From Candidatus Rokuibacteriota bacterium (lineage in GTDB: Bacteria > Methylomirabilota > Methylomirabilia > Rokubacteriales > CSP1-6), in contig QHTB01000159.1 in NCBI GenBank assembly GCA_003220615.1, positions 1 through 64,000 on the forward strand: 64,000 nucleotides of DNA. Direction: 5' to 3'. Below the pieces are notes generated by a model. The model did not search any database. It was not told the DNA's origin and worked only from the letters and a program-made list of their open reading frames with translations. A program made the translations under genes and the position numbers. Below are positions 49,355-58,572 of the stretch, in pieces (the first letter of the stretch is position 1; each line of letters starts with the position of its first letter).

Positions 49355-50481
49355 AGCTCTACTACTTCAGCGAGATGCCGCACCACGAGTATCCCGACGC
49401 CGAGGGAGAGAAGTACCCCTCGCTCAGGCTCGAGTTCCCGAACCGGTTCTTCGACCGCGAGAAGGCGCACGCGAACTATCAGCGCTACCTCACCGAGTAC
49501 GAGTTCGCCGACCAGGTCGGCTTCGACGGCCTCATGGTCAACGAGCACCACTCGACGCCGTCGTGCGTGAACGTCGGGGTCAACATGTCGGCCGCGATCC
49601 TGGCCCGGACCACGCGACGGGCCAAGATCCTCCTGCTCGGGAACATCCTCCCGATCGAGGAGAACCCGGTCCGGCTCGCCGAGCAGATCGCGATGTCCGA
49701 CCTGATCTCGGGCGGCCGCGTGCTCTCGGGCTTCGTGCGCGGCGTCGGGGTCGAGCAGTGGTGGTCCAACGTGAACCCCATGCACAACCGTGAACGCTTC
49801 GAGGAGTGCCACGACCTGATCCTCAAGTGCTGGACGGAGCCGGGGCCGTTCCGCTGGGAGGGTCGGCACTATCACTTCCGTCACGTGAACCCGTGGTGCC
49901 TGCCGCTCCAGAAACCGCATCCGCCGATCTGGATTCCCGGCACGGCCAGCCCGGAGACGGCGATCTGGGCCGGCCGGCGCGGTTACACCTTCGTGCCCTT
50001 CCTGGTGCCCTTCGACATCGCCCGCGAGCTCTTCGACTATTACCGGCAGGGCGCCGCCGAGGTGGGCCGCGAGGTGACGCCCGACAAGCTCGGCTTCCTG
50101 ATCTGCGCCGTCACCGCCGACACGAAGACGAAGGCACTCGAGGCCGGGCGTCACTTCGTCTGGCGCATGGGAGCGACGCTGCGCGGGCCGGTGGAGTTCT
50201 TCTCGCCGGTGGGCATGCGCTCGCGCGCGGGCTCGCAGTTCGCGCTGAAGGCGCGCCCACGCTCGCTCGGGTCGATGAGCTACGAGGAGCTGGTCGCCGG
50301 CCACTTCATCATCGCCGGCACGCCCGACGAGGTCGCCGACCGCTTCGCCCTCGTGCAGCGCGAGCTCGGCATCGGCCACCTGCTCCTCGAAGCGCAGGAG
50401 TCCAAGATGGATCATCCGACGACGATGCGCTCGATCGAGCTGATGGGCGCCAAGGTGATTCCCGCCGTGGCGTCGCTGTGA
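49351..50481 (+). CDS. LLM class flavin-dependent oxidoreductase (luciferase-like)
   Basis: 376 residues from ATG at 49351. MKLYYFSEMPHHEYP starts the barrel; EFADQVGFDGLMVNEHHSTP (the EHH motif of luciferase-like monooxygenases), RRAKILLLGNILPIEENPVR and DLISGGRVLSGFVRGVGVEQ follow. HYHFRHVNPWCLPLQKPHPP near 170-190 and FIIAGTPDEVADRFALVQRE near 330 are typical. It is coupled to the hydrolase upstream and the Fe-type binding protein downstream (GTGA at 50478), so the operon joins an oxidation step, a hydrolysis step and import. Confidence 0.88.
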   Translation: MKLYYFSEMPHHEYPDAEGEKYPSLRLEFPNRFFDREKAHANYQRYLTEYEFADQVGFDGLMVNEHHSTPSCVNVGVNMSAAILARTTRRAKILLLGNILPIEENPVRLAEQIAMSDLISGGRVLSGFVRGVGVEQWWSNVNPMHNRERFEECHDLILKCWTEPGPFRWEGRHYHFRHVNPWCLPLQKPHPPIWIPGTASPETAIWAGRRGYTFVPFLVPFDIARELFDYYRQGAAEVGREVTPDKLGFLICAVTADTKTKALEAGRHFVWRMGATLRGPVEFFSPVGMRSRAGSQFALKARPRSLGSMSYEELVAGHFIIAGTPDEVADRFALVQRELGIGHLLLEAQESKMDHPTTMRSIELMGAKVIPAVASL

Positions 50482-51506
50482 GCGCGCGGCTCGTCATCGC
50501 GTGGCTGATCGGCGGCGGCGTGCTGGCGTCGACCCTCGCCCACGCGCAGCCCGCGCCCGGCGTCACCGCCGAGGAGCGGGCGGCGGCCCGCCGCGAGGGC
50601 CAGGTGACGTACTACACGGCCCGGACGACCGTCACCGCCAACACGATCGCGAAGAAGGCCGGTGAGGCGCTCGGCATCAAGGTCAACATCGTGCGGCTCG
50701 CCTCGACCCTCGTCTTCAACCGCGCGGTGCAGGAGTTCGACGCCGGCATCAACGCCGCCGACGTCATCGACACGTCGGTGACCGACCACTTCGTCGCCAT
50801 GAAGAAGAAGGGCATGCTCCAGCCTTTCACGCCGTCGAGCATCGCCAAGTTCACCAACCCGGCCTACTACGACCCCGAGCACTACTGGCACGCCTCGCAG
50901 ATCGGGCTGGGCGCCATCAACTACAACCCTCAGCTCGTGAAGGACCCGCCGAAATCGTGGAAGGAGCTGACCGATCCGAAGTTCAAGGACAAGCTCGTCC
51001 AGGGGCACGTCAAGGCGAGCGGGACGTCGCTGCTCCTCGACTACTGGCTCGTCAAGCTCTACGGCTGGGACTACTTCAAGGGCCTGCAGAAGAACAACAT
51101 CATGACGCACCAGTCGTGCGACCAGTCGAACCTGGTGGCGAGCGGCGAGCGCGTGATCCTCCTGTGCGATCACCAGATCACCGTGCCGGCCCAGAGCCGG
51201 AGCCTCCCCGTGGAGACGGTCTTTCCCGAGGACGGCGTGATCGCCCAGATCGGTGGGATGGGAATCTTGAAGAAAGCGCCCCACCCGAATGCGGCGAGGC
51301 TGCTCGTGGACTGGTGTCTGTCCCCCGAGGGACAGCAGGTGTACGTCGACTCCGGGCTGATGTCGGCGGTCAACGATCCGAAGATCAAGTACCCGAGCAA
51401 GTATCCTCATCCCGCCACGCTGAAGCTGCTCGTGGCCGACCCCGCCGACGTGGGCCGGATGCTGCCCGAGCTGAGGGAGAGATTCTCGGAGCTGTTCGGC
51501 GGATGA
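50478..51506 (+). CDS. ABC transporter substrate-binding protein, Fe(III)/family-1 type
   Basis: 342 residues from GTG at 50478 with a signal peptide (ARLVIAWLIGGGVLASTLAH, cleaved after AQA). AARREGQVTYYTARTTVTAN near 36-55 is the usual start of FbpA/AfuA-like proteins. WKELTDPKFKDKLVQGHVKA near 160 and GGMGILKKAPHPNAARLLVD near 255 follow, and FLLDWCLSPEGQQ-type text near 275. The family binds ferric iron but also phosphonates, thiamine or putrescine. The Tyr pair of FbpA is not obvious, so iron is not certain. It is followed by a fused permease and ATPase, a complete transporter. Confidence 0.88.
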   Translation: MSARLVIAWLIGGGVLASTLAHAQPAPGVTAEERAAARREGQVTYYTARTTVTANTIAKKAGEALGIKVNIVRLASTLVFNRAVQEFDAGINAADVIDTSVTDHFVAMKKKGMLQPFTPSSIAKFTNPAYYDPEHYWHASQIGLGAINYNPQLVKDPPKSWKELTDPKFKDKLVQGHVKASGTSLLLDYWLVKLYGWDYFKGLQKNNIMTHQSCDQSNLVASGERVILLCDHQITVPAQSRSLPVETVFPEDGVIAQIGGMGILKKAPHPNAARLLVDWCLSPEGQQVYVDSGLMSAVNDPKIKYPSKYPHPATLKLLVADPADVGRMLPELRERFSELFGG

Positions 51507-53173
51507 CGTCGCGAGTGCTGTGGGCCAGCGTCACCGCCGCGCTGGTCGTCCTCGTCCTGCTTCCTCTCGGCTCGCTGGTGGTCAAGAGCTTCCAGACCGA
51601 GACCGGCCCGTCGCTCGCCAACTACGTTGCGATCGGCAAGCAGACGTCGTTCCGCGCGGCCACCGTGAACTCGCTGGTCTTCGGCATTGCGGCGAGCCTC
51701 ATCGGGCTCGTGCTCGGGGCCCCGATGGCCTGGGCGGTCAGCCGGACGAACATGCCGCTCGGCGGCCTCGTCCGGGCGGGGGTGCTCGGAGCGTTCGTGA
51801 CGCCCGGCTTCGTCCTCGCCGTGGCCTGGATCCTCCTGGCCGGGCCCAACGCCGGATTGCTCAACAAGCTCTGGATGACGCTGACCGGCGCGTCCCGTGG
51901 ACTCCTCGACGTCTACACGATGACTGGCCTGGTCCTCGTCTCCGTGGCCAGCACGTTCCCGCTCGCCTTCATCCTCGTCTACAACACGCTCGAGATGATG
52001 AGCGGCGACGTCGAGGAAGCCGCGCGCGTCCTCGGCGCGGGCACGGTGCGGGTGACGTGGACGATCACGCTGCCGCTGGCGTTGCCGGCCATCGTGGCGA
52101 GCCTCATTCTCATGTTCCTCGAGACCATCATCCTGTACGGGGTGCCGGCGATGATCGGGGTGCCGGCGCGCATCTACGTGCTGACCACGCAGCTCTTCTC
52201 GCTGTTCGAGTGGCCGCCCAAGATCGGCGTGGCCGCGGCCATCTCGCTCCCGCTCCTGCTGGTCACAGCGGTGCTGCTCGTGATCCAGCGCCGGCTCCTG
52301 GCTCACCGGAGCTTCGCGACCAACCGGGGCAAGGGCGGGCGCCGCCGCCCGATCGACCTCGGGCCGCTGCGCTTCGTGGCCCTCGGCCTCTCCGGCCTCG
52401 TGCTGCTGTTCACGCTCGTCCTGCCCTACGCCGTCATCGTCTGGGCATCGGTCAGCCCGGTGTGGGTGCGGGCGCTGTCCGCGCCGAGCTTCTCCCTCGA
52501 TCACTATCGCTTCGTACTGCTCGAGTTCACCTCGGGGAGCCGATCGATCTGGAACAGTCTCGTGACGGCCGTGATCGCGGCCAGCATCGGCGTCGTGATC
52601 GCGGTGGTCGTCGCGTACCTGACGGAGCGGCGCATCGTCCGGCACGCCGCCTGGCTCTCGTTCCTGGCCATGGCGCCGCTGGTGATTCCCGGCATGGTCT
52701 TCGCGGTCGGCCTCTTCGGCGCCTACAGCCAGCCGCCCCTCGTGCTCTACGGCACGCTCTGGATCCTCATGCTCGCGTACCTGACCAAGTTCCTGCCTTT
52801 CGCCTTCATGAGCTGCCACGCCGCCGTCCAGAGCGTGTATCCCGAGCTCGAGCACGCGGCCAACGTGCTCGGCGCCTCGCGCGTGCGCGCGCTGCGCGAC
52901 ATTACGGTGCCGATGATCAAGGCCGGGCTCCTGGGAGGATGGATCCTGGTCTTCATCCCGGCGATCAAGGAGCTGAGCAGCTCGATCCTGCTCTTCACGG
53001 CGCCGACGACTGTCATCGCGACCGCCATCTTCGACCTCTACCAGCTTCCGTCGTGGGAAGGGGTCGCCGCGCTCTCGACCATCCTGCTCGTGCTGAACGG
53101 GGTCGTGATCGCGGCCGGCACCTGGGCGCTCGGTGGCCGCCTCCTCGGGCGCGTCGGCGGGAGCGGAGCCTGA
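51503..53173 (+). CDS. Fe(III)-type ABC transporter permease, two fused domains (FbpB-like)
   Basis: 556 residues with about 12 transmembrane helices, consisting of two homologous six-helix halves, as in FbpB/AfuB. Each half has an EAA loop: MMSGDVEEAARVLGAGTVRV near 170 with TWTITLPLALPAIVASL, and VYPELEHAANVLGASRVRAL near 445 with RDITVPMIKAGLLGGWIL. LVIPGMVFAVGLFGAYSQPP near 395 is typical of the second half. It is coupled by ATGA to the binding protein and by TGATG to an SDR gene inserted before the ATPase. Confidence 0.9.
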   Translation: MTSRVLWASVTAALVVLVLLPLGSLVVKSFQTETGPSLANYVAIGKQTSFRAATVNSLVFGIAASLIGLVLGAPMAWAVSRTNMPLGGLVRAGVLGAFVTPGFVLAVAWILLAGPNAGLLNKLWMTLTGASRGLLDVYTMTGLVLVSVASTFPLAFILVYNTLEMMSGDVEEAARVLGAGTVRVTWTITLPLALPAIVASLILMFLETIILYGVPAMIGVPARIYVLTTQLFSLFEWPPKIGVAAAISLPLLLVTAVLLVIQRRLLAHRSFATNRGKGGRRRPIDLGPLRFVALGLSGLVLLFTLVLPYAVIVWASVSPVWVRALSAPSFSLDHYRFVLLEFTSGSRSIWNSLVTAVIAASIGVVIAVVVAYLTERRIVRHAAWLSFLAMAPLVIPGMVFAVGLFGAYSQPPLVLYGTLWILMLAYLTKFLPFAFMSCHAAVQSVYPELEHAANVLGASRVRALRDITVPMIKAGLLGGWILVFIPAIKELSSSILLFTAPTTVIATAIFDLYQLPSWEGVAALSTILLVLNGVVIAAGTWALGGRLLGRVGGSGA

Positions 53174-53919
53174 TGACGTCTCCGCTGGCCGGTCAGATCG
53201 CGGTCGTCACGGGTGCCGGCAGCGGGATCGGCCGCGCCGCAGCCCTGGCTCTCGCCGGCGAGAACGCGCGCGTGGTCGTCGCCGACGTCCGCGCCGACGC
53301 CGCGGCAACCGTCCGCGACGAGATCAAGGCGAAGGGCGGCGAGGCGCTCGCGGTCGCGACGGACGTCTCGGATACCGCGGCCGTCGAGAAGCTCGTGGCG
53401 ACAGCCCTCGACGCGTTCGGCCAGATCCATGTCCTGTTCAACAGCGCGGGGATCAGCCTGCGACGGTCGGTCGTCGACATGACGGACGCCGAGTGGCACC
53501 GGGTGCTGGGCGTCAACCTGCACGGCACGTTCTACTGCTGCCGGGCCGTCGGCCGTCACATGGCCCAACGCGGCTACGGCCGCATCATTAATATGGCGTC
53601 GGACCGGGCGACCTTCGGCATGGTCAATGGCGCCCACTATGCGGCCTCGAAAGGCGCCGTGATCTCGCTCACCAAGTCGCTGGCGCTGGAGCTCGGGCCG
53701 TCCGGCGTCACCGTGAACGCGATCAATCCCGGCACCACGGACACCCCGATGGCCCGCGGCACGCTCAGCGACGCCGAGTGGCAGAGCCGGGCCCGGCAGG
53801 ATCCGCTCGGGCGTTTCAGCACGCCGGAGAACATCGCGCGCCTCGTTGTCTTCCTGGCCGGCCCCGGCGGCGAGTTCATGACCGGGCAGGTGGTCACCGT
53901 GCGCATGCGCTTCGGCTAG
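53173..53919 (+). CDS. Short-chain dehydrogenase/reductase
   Basis: 248 residues from ATG at 53173. IAVVTGAGSGIGRAAALALA (TGxxxGIG) binds the NAD(P) cofactor, NSAGIS near 92 is the NAG motif, and GRIINMASDRATFGMVNGAH with YAASKGAVISLTKSLALELG give Ser, Tyr and Lys of the active site. NAINPGTTDTPMARGTL is also standard. The last residues, TGQVVTVRMRFG, differ from the usual GGxx end (often VNGG), so the C-terminus may be altered. The gene is in the transporter operon between permease and ATPase, suggesting it acts on the imported compound. Confidence 0.88.
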   Translation: MTSPLAGQIAVVTGAGSGIGRAAALALAGENARVVVADVRADAAATVRDEIKAKGGEALAVATDVSDTAAVEKLVATALDAFGQIHVLFNSAGISLRRSVVDMTDAEWHRVLGVNLHGTFYCCRAVGRHMAQRGYGRIINMASDRATFGMVNGAHYAASKGAVISLTKSLALELGPSGVTVNAINPGTTDTPMARGTLSDAEWQSRARQDPLGRFSTPENIARLVVFLAGPGGEFMTGQVVTVRMRFG

Positions 53920-53921
53920 CC

Positions 53922-55031
53922 GTGGGGTCGCCTGCCCGCCCCACCGGCGATCGCCACATCGAGGTCGAAGACCTCGTCGTCCGCTACGGCGCCGTCACCG
54001 CGGTCGATCGGATCAGCTTCGACGTTCGACGCGGCGAGCACATGACCCTGCTCGGCCCGTCCGGCTGCGGCAAGACCACCACGCTCCGCGCGCTGGCCGG
54101 CCTCGAGACGCCGGTCTCGGGCGAGATCCGTATCGACGGCCGGCCGGTCTTCTCGATCCGTCAGTCCATCAACGTGCCGGCCGAGCAGCGGCAACTCCCC
54201 ATGGTCTTCCAGTCGTACGCGATCTGGCCCCACATGACGGTCTTCGACAACGTCGCCTATGGACTGAGGCTTCGCCGGCTTCCGGCGGTTCAGGTGAAAG
54301 AGCGCGTGGGCGCCGCGCTCGAGCTGGTCCGATTGGGCGGCCTCGCCGGGCGAAGCGCCGCCGAGCTGAGCGGCGGTCAGCAGCAGCGCGTGGCGCTCGC
54401 GAGGTGCCTCGCGGTCTCGCCGGCCGTCCTGCTCCTCGACGAGCCACTCTCCAACCTCGACGCGCGCCTGCGTGCCGCCATGCGGCTCGAGATCCAGTCC
54501 CTCCAGCGCCAGATCGGCCTCACCTCGGTCTACGTCACCCACGACCAGGAAGAAGCGCTCGTGATCTCCGACCGCATCATCGTCATGAACGCCGGCCGGA
54601 TCGAGCAGGTCGGCACCGCCACGGAGGTCTACGACACTCCCCGCAATGCCTTCGTCGCCGACTTCGTGGGAGCGGCGAACCTGATCGAGGGCGTCGTCAG
54701 GCCTGAACGCCGGAGCGACGGCCTCGTCGCCATCGAGACCGAGGGCAAGCACGTCGTCTGCGGTACCGACCCGGGACGGCCACTGGGCTCGTCGGCCACG
54801 GTCGCGGTTCGCAGCGTCTACCTGGAGCTTTGCCCGACGCCGCGACCGGGCGCGGTCAACTCGTGGCCGGCCCGGATCCGCCAGCGCGCGTTCCTCGGCG
54901 ATGCGCTCGAGTACGTCCTCGAGTGGGACGGCCGTCTCCTCACGGCGCGCCGTCCACGCCACGAGGTCTTCGAGGAGGGCGCGACGGTCTATGTAAACGT
55001 GGACCCCGCCCGCTGCGTCATTCTGGAGTAG
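53922..55031 (+). CDS. ABC transporter ATP-binding protein (FbpC/PotA type)
   Basis: 369 residues from GTG at 53922, two bases after the SDR stop. Walker A LLGPSGCGKTTTLRALAGLE, Q-loop VFQSYAIWPHM, signature AELSGGQQQRVALARCLA, Walker B VLLLDEPLSNLDAR and switch His in VTHDQEEAL are all present. The C-terminal 110 residues form the TOBE-type regulatory domain (NLIEGVVRPERRSDG to NVDPARCVILE) of the MalK/PotA/FbpC branch. It completes the transporter of 50478-53173. Because the MalF/G permeases at 42672-44569 lack an ATPase, this one could in principle serve both, but that is speculation. Confidence 0.92.
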   Translation: MGSPARPTGDRHIEVEDLVVRYGAVTAVDRISFDVRRGEHMTLLGPSGCGKTTTLRALAGLETPVSGEIRIDGRPVFSIRQSINVPAEQRQLPMVFQSYAIWPHMTVFDNVAYGLRLRRLPAVQVKERVGAALELVRLGGLAGRSAAELSGGQQQRVALARCLAVSPAVLLLDEPLSNLDARLRAAMRLEIQSLQRQIGLTSVYVTHDQEEALVISDRIIVMNAGRIEQVGTATEVYDTPRNAFVADFVGAANLIEGVVRPERRSDGLVAIETEGKHVVCGTDPGRPLGSSATVAVRSVYLELCPTPRPGAVNSWPARIRQRAFLGDALEYVLEWDGRLLTARRPRHEVFEEGATVYVNVDPARCVILE

Positions 55032-55120
55032 GCGTCGAGGGATCTTCGACCGTGGGCTGGCCGTTCTACACCAGCGTGAGCTCCGTCACCCGACGGACGA
55101 CGATGGAGGGGCGGTGGACC

Positions 55121-55303
55121 ATGCGTAATCTGCGAGCACTCATCGGCGCGCTCACCGTGGCCGGGCTCTTGATGGGATGCGCCGGTACTCCGAATACCCA
55201 GAACACCCAGTTCTCTGCGGACGACGACTGCAAGCGGTCTGGCGGCTTCTGGACGGGCGCCAAGTGCGACTTTTCGGGCGCCGGCGGTGGCGGCGGCTAC
55301 TGA
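55121..55303 (+). CDS. Small lipoprotein (60 aa)
   Basis: 60 residues from ATG at 55121; an in-frame ATG at 55103 would add six residues. RNLRALIGALTVAGLLMGCA has lipobox LLMGC with Cys at about residue 20. The mature part is short: TPNTQNTQFSADDDCKRSGG, FWTGAKCDFSGAGGGGGY, with a Cys pair that can form a disulfide and a glycine tail. No family is recognised. It lies 90 bases after the ATPase gene and converges on livF. Confidence 0.6.
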   Translation: MRNLRALIGALTVAGLLMGCAGTPNTQNTQFSADDDCKRSGGFWTGAKCDFSGAGGGGGY

Positions 55304-55312
55304 GGGGGGCGA

Positions 55313-56044
55313 CTACACGCCGAGGTAGTACTTCTTCACCAGCTCGTTTTCCCGAAGCTCACGCGTGCTGCGGCCCTCGAACTCGATCCGGCCGTGGACG
55401 ATGATGTAGCCGCGGTCGGCGATCTTGGTCGCCTGGTTGAAGTTCTGCTCGGCCATGAGGACCGTGAGCTGGTACTGCTCCTTCAGCTCCTTGATCTTGG
55501 CGATCACGCGGCTCACGAGGATCGGCGCCAGGCCCACCGACGGCTCGTCGACCAGGAGAATCCGTGGCGACGACATGAGCGCGCGGGCCACCGCGAGCAT
55601 CTGCTGCTCGCCACCGCTCATGCTCCCGGCGAGCTGCCGCCGGCGTTCGCGGAGCACCGGAAACGCCTCGAAGCAGAAGGCGAGGTTCCGCGCGATGGCG
55701 GCGCGGGCCTGAGCGCGGTAGGCGCCGAGCAGCAGGTTCTCCTCGACGGTCAGCTTGGGGAAAAGGCGCCGCCCTTCCGGCACCAGGGCGATGCCCAGGC
55801 TCACGATCTCTTCCGTGGACTTGCGCGTGAGATCGATCCGCGCACCGTCCGCCTCGAGGAAGATCTCTCCACCCGACGGCGCCACCATGCCCATGAGGCA
55901 CTTGATGAGCGTGCTCTTGCCATTGCCGTTGGTCCCGAGGAGCGCGACGGTCTCGCCCTCGCGCACCTCGAGCGACACGCCGTGGAGTACGCGGACGGCG
56001 CCATAGCCCGCGTCGACGTCGCGGACCACGATCCTACTCGCCAA
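55313..56044 (-). CDS. livF: Branched-chain amino-acid-type ABC transporter ATPase LivF
   Basis: 243 residues. Walker A ALLGTNGNGKSTLIKCLMGM, signature LAGSMSGGEQQMLAVARAL, Walker B ILLVDEPSVGLAPILV and switch region VLMAEQNFNQATKIAD show an intact ATPase. IVSLGIALVPEGRRLFPKLT near 82 is the LivF hallmark. The gene overlaps the LivG stop by 11 bases. With LivG, LivM, LivH and the binding protein it completes a hydrophobic-amino-acid-type importer, probably for amino, aromatic or other carboxylic acids. Confidence 0.92.
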   Translation of the reverse strand: MASRIVVRDVDAGYGAVRVLHGVSLEVREGETVALLGTNGNGKSTLIKCLMGMVAPSGGEIFLEADGARIDLTRKSTEEIVSLGIALVPEGRRLFPKLTVEENLLLGAYRAQARAAIARNLAFCFEAFPVLRERRRQLAGSMSGGEQQMLAVARALMSSPRILLVDEPSVGLAPILVSRVIAKIKELKEQYQLTVLMAEQNFNQATKIADRGYIIVHGRIEFEGRSTRELRENELVKKYYLGV

Positions 56045-56753
56045 GGTAGGCCTTCTCCACGGCCGGGTTCCGCACGATCTCCTCGGGTGCGCCCTCGGCG
56101 ATGCGCTCGCCGGCGTCGAGCACCACGATGCGCTCGGAGAAGCGCATCACGGCCCGCATGATGTGCTCGATCATGATGATCGTGATCCCCTCGCCGTTCA
56201 GCCGGAACAGGATGGCCAGGATGTCGTCCACCTCGGCGCTGGAGAGTCCGGCCATCGCCTCGTCGGAGATCAGCAGCTTCGGGCGCGCCGCCATGGCGCG
56301 GGCCAGCTCGAGCTTCCGCATCTCGATCTGCGTGAGCCCGGACGGCCGCAAGTGCGCCTTGGCGTCGAGCCCGATCGCCCGGAGGATCTCCGCCGCCTCG
56401 GCGCCCGCGTCCCGAGCGCGCGCGTGGCCCGCGTACTCCAGCGGGATGTCGAGGTTCTCCTGCACCGTCATGCTCGTGAAGGGCTTCGGGATCTGAAAGC
56501 TGCGCGCGATGCCGAGCCGGGTTCGCTGGTGGGCGGGCAGCGCCGTGATGTCCCTCCCCGCGAAGACGATGCGTCCGTCGTCGGGATGGAGGGAGCCGGA
56601 CACGCAGTTGATCAGCGTCGTCTTGCCCGAGCCGTTCGGTCCGATGAGGCCGAAGCGCTCGCCCTCCTTCACGTGGAGCGTCACCCGGTTGAGCGCGGTG
56701 AAGCCGCCGAAGCGCTTCACGAGGCCGTGGATCTCGAGCAGCGCCCCCGCCAT
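56034..56753 (-). CDS. livG: Branched-chain amino-acid-type ABC transporter ATPase LivG
   Basis: 239 residues from ATG at 56753. Walker A LIGPNGSGKTTLINCVSGSL, signature PSGLTQIEMRKLELARAMA (the SGG core is replaced by SGLTQ, which occurs in LivG-like proteins of this type), Walker B KLLISDEAMAGLSSAEVDD and switch MIEHIMRAVMRFSERIVVLD. LGIARSFQIPKPFTSMTVQE near 86 is typical. The start shares a base with the LivM stop (TGATG), and the end overlaps livF. Divergence of the signature from LSGGQ is worth noting. Confidence 0.9.
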   Translation of the reverse strand: MAGALLEIHGLVKRFGGFTALNRVTLHVKEGERFGLIGPNGSGKTTLINCVSGSLHPDDGRIVFAGRDITALPAHQRTRLGIARSFQIPKPFTSMTVQENLDIPLEYAGHARARDAGAEAAEILRAIGLDAKAHLRPSGLTQIEMRKLELARAMAARPKLLISDEAMAGLSSAEVDDILAILFRLNGEGITIIMIEHIMRAVMRFSERIVVLDAGERIAEGAPEEIVRNPAVEKAYLGE

Positions 56754-57691
56754 CAGCGGCCCCGCAGCCGCCGCACGAGGCCCAGGATGCCTTCGGGCGC
56801 CAGCACGACGAAGGCGACGAGCACGACGCCCACGATGAAGAGGTTCATCTCCGACGAGATCGTGACCGTCGCCAGCTGCTGGGCCGTCCCGAGCAACACC
56901 GCTCCGATTACCGGCCCAGCCCAGCTCGTCGTCCCTCCGATCATCGGCATGGCCAGCGCGTTCACGGCGTAGTCGAGCGCGAACGCCGAGTTGGGCTCCA
57001 CGAACGTCACGTAGTACGGAAACGGCGCGCCGGCGACGCCGAGGAGAAAGCCGCTGATCGTGGTGGCGAAGAGCTTGAGGCGCAAGGTGGGCACGCCCAT
57101 GCATTCGGCCGCCTCCTCGTTGTCCCGCAACGCCGCCAGGCCGCGGCCGATCCACGAGCGCTCGATGAACCGCGCCACCATCACCGACAGGACGGCCAGC
57201 CCCACCATCACGGTGAACAGGAACGTGACGTAGCTGCCGAAGGGCGGTCCACTCGGGCGGATGACGCTCAAGCCTCTCGATCCGCCGACGTACTCCCAGT
57301 TGATGATCATCGTCTGGAGGACGACGGAGAGCGCGAGCGTCGCGATGGAGAAGAAGACGCCTCTCAGCCGGAGCGTCAGATAGCCGATGCCGAGTCCAAG
57401 GAGCGCGGCGACGAGGCCGCCGGCCAGGATGAGGACCGGCAACGGCGCCCGCAGCGACTGGATCAGGAAGACCGCGGTGTACGCGCCCATCGCGAAGAAC
57501 GCCGGCGTCCCGAAGTTCACGTATCCCGCGTAGCCGCCGAGGATGTTCCACGCTGTCGCGATCACGACGTATTGCAGGATCACGTAGCCGGCGAAGTAGA
57601 GATACGGGTTCACGCGCAACCCTGCCAGCGCGATCCCCGCCCCGACCACGGCCAGGCCCGCCAGCCACGCGAGCCCGGACCGGGGCGTCAT
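56753..57691 (-). CDS. livM: Branched-chain amino-acid-type ABC transporter permease LivM
   Basis: 312 residues from ATG at 57691 with about nine hydrophobic segments. NILGGYAGYVNFGTPAFFAM near 48-67, then YLTLRLRGVFFSIATLALSV near 105-124 are LivM hallmarks. The EAA-like loop is WIGRGLAALRDNEEAAECMG near 190-209. GGTTSWAGPVIGAVLLGTAQ near 265 is typical of the last part. It overlaps livH upstream (ATGA 57688-57691) and livG downstream. Confidence 0.9.
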   Translation of the reverse strand: MTPRSGLAWLAGLAVVGAGIALAGLRVNPYLYFAGYVILQYVVIATAWNILGGYAGYVNFGTPAFFAMGAYTAVFLIQSLRAPLPVLILAGGLVAALLGLGIGYLTLRLRGVFFSIATLALSVVLQTMIINWEYVGGSRGLSVIRPSGPPFGSYVTFLFTVMVGLAVLSVMVARFIERSWIGRGLAALRDNEEAAECMGVPTLRLKLFATTISGFLLGVAGAPFPYYVTFVEPNSAFALDYAVNALAMPMIGGTTSWAGPVIGAVLLGTAQQLATVTISSEMNLFIVGVVLVAFVVLAPEGILGLVRRLRGR

Positions 57692-58530
57692 CGACCGAAC
57701 AGCCCGGCGGGGCGCACGGCCAACGCCAGGAGCAGGATGCCGAACGACACGGCCAGCGACCACGAGGGCCCGAAGAACGTGGCCATGAGACTCTCGGCCA
57801 CGCCGAGGACGACGGCGGCGACGAGCGTCCCGCCGATGCTGCCCATGCCGCCCAGGACCGTGATGGCGAACATCCGTCCGATGTAGTCGCGGTCGGTCGA
57901 CGGGATCACCGGCGCAATGCTGATCAGCAGCGCGCCGGCCAGGCTGGCCGCCGCGATGCCCACGCCGAAGGCGATGGTCTTGATCTGGACGGGATTCGCC
58001 CCCATCAGCCGCAGGGCGAGCTGATCCTGCGACACCGCCATGATGGCCCGGCCGTAGAACGTCCGGCCGAGGAACAGATAGAGCCCCGCCGTCATCGCGA
58101 TCCCGACGAGGCAGGGCACGAGGTAGCGGAAGGCGATCCCGACGCCGCCGAGGTCGATCGATTTGCTGGTGTAGGCGGTCTGGACGAGCCGGTAGTCGAC
58201 GCCGAACGTCAGGCTGAGGCTCACCTCCATGATGAAGAGGATGCCGAAGAAGAAGACGAGCCCCCGCAGCGACTCCTCCCCGCGCCGTTCGAAGCTCGCG
58301 TAGTAGACGCGATAGACGAGCGCGCCCAGCCCGTAGAACAGCGGCGTCAACAGTAGCCCCGTGAGGATCGGATCGAGGCCGAGCGCGTCGTTCATGACGT
58401 ACGCCGCGTACGAGCCGAGGATCACGAAGGCGGGCTGCGCGATGTTGGCGATGTCGAGCAGCCCGAAGATGAGCGACACGCCGAGGCTCACGGCGGCATA
58501 GAAGCCCCCGAGCAGCAGTCCGGCGACCAC
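57688..58530 (-). CDS. livH: Branched-chain amino-acid-type ABC transporter permease LivH
   Basis: 280 residues from GTG at 58530, with eight hydrophobic segments. LLLGGFYAAVSLGVSLIFGL at the start, YASFERRGEESLRGLVFFFG near 77, IMAVSQDQLALRLMGANPVQ near 165 (EAA-like loop) and ITVLGGMGSIGGTLVAAVVL near 225 all match LivH. Similarity to relatives extends upstream in frame (LFSWDLLANAVV), which suggests a start near 58560, where only CTG is available after the TAG of the binding-protein gene. Either CTG is used or GTG 58530 gives a slightly short N-terminus. Confidence 0.88.
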   Translation of the reverse strand: MVAGLLLGGFYAAVSLGVSLIFGLLDIANIAQPAFVILGSYAAYVMNDALGLDPILTGLLLTPLFYGLGALVYRVYYASFERRGEESLRGLVFFFGILFIMEVSLSLTFGVDYRLVQTAYTSKSIDLGGVGIAFRYLVPCLVGIAMTAGLYLFLGRTFYGRAIMAVSQDQLALRLMGANPVQIKTIAFGVGIAAASLAGALLISIAPVIPSTDRDYIGRMFAITVLGGMGSIGGTLVAAVVLGVAESLMATFFGPSWSLAVSFGILLLALAVRPAGLFGR

Positions 58531-58572
58531 CGCGTTGGCGAGGAGGTCCCAGGAGAACAGGGAGCGCTCGCG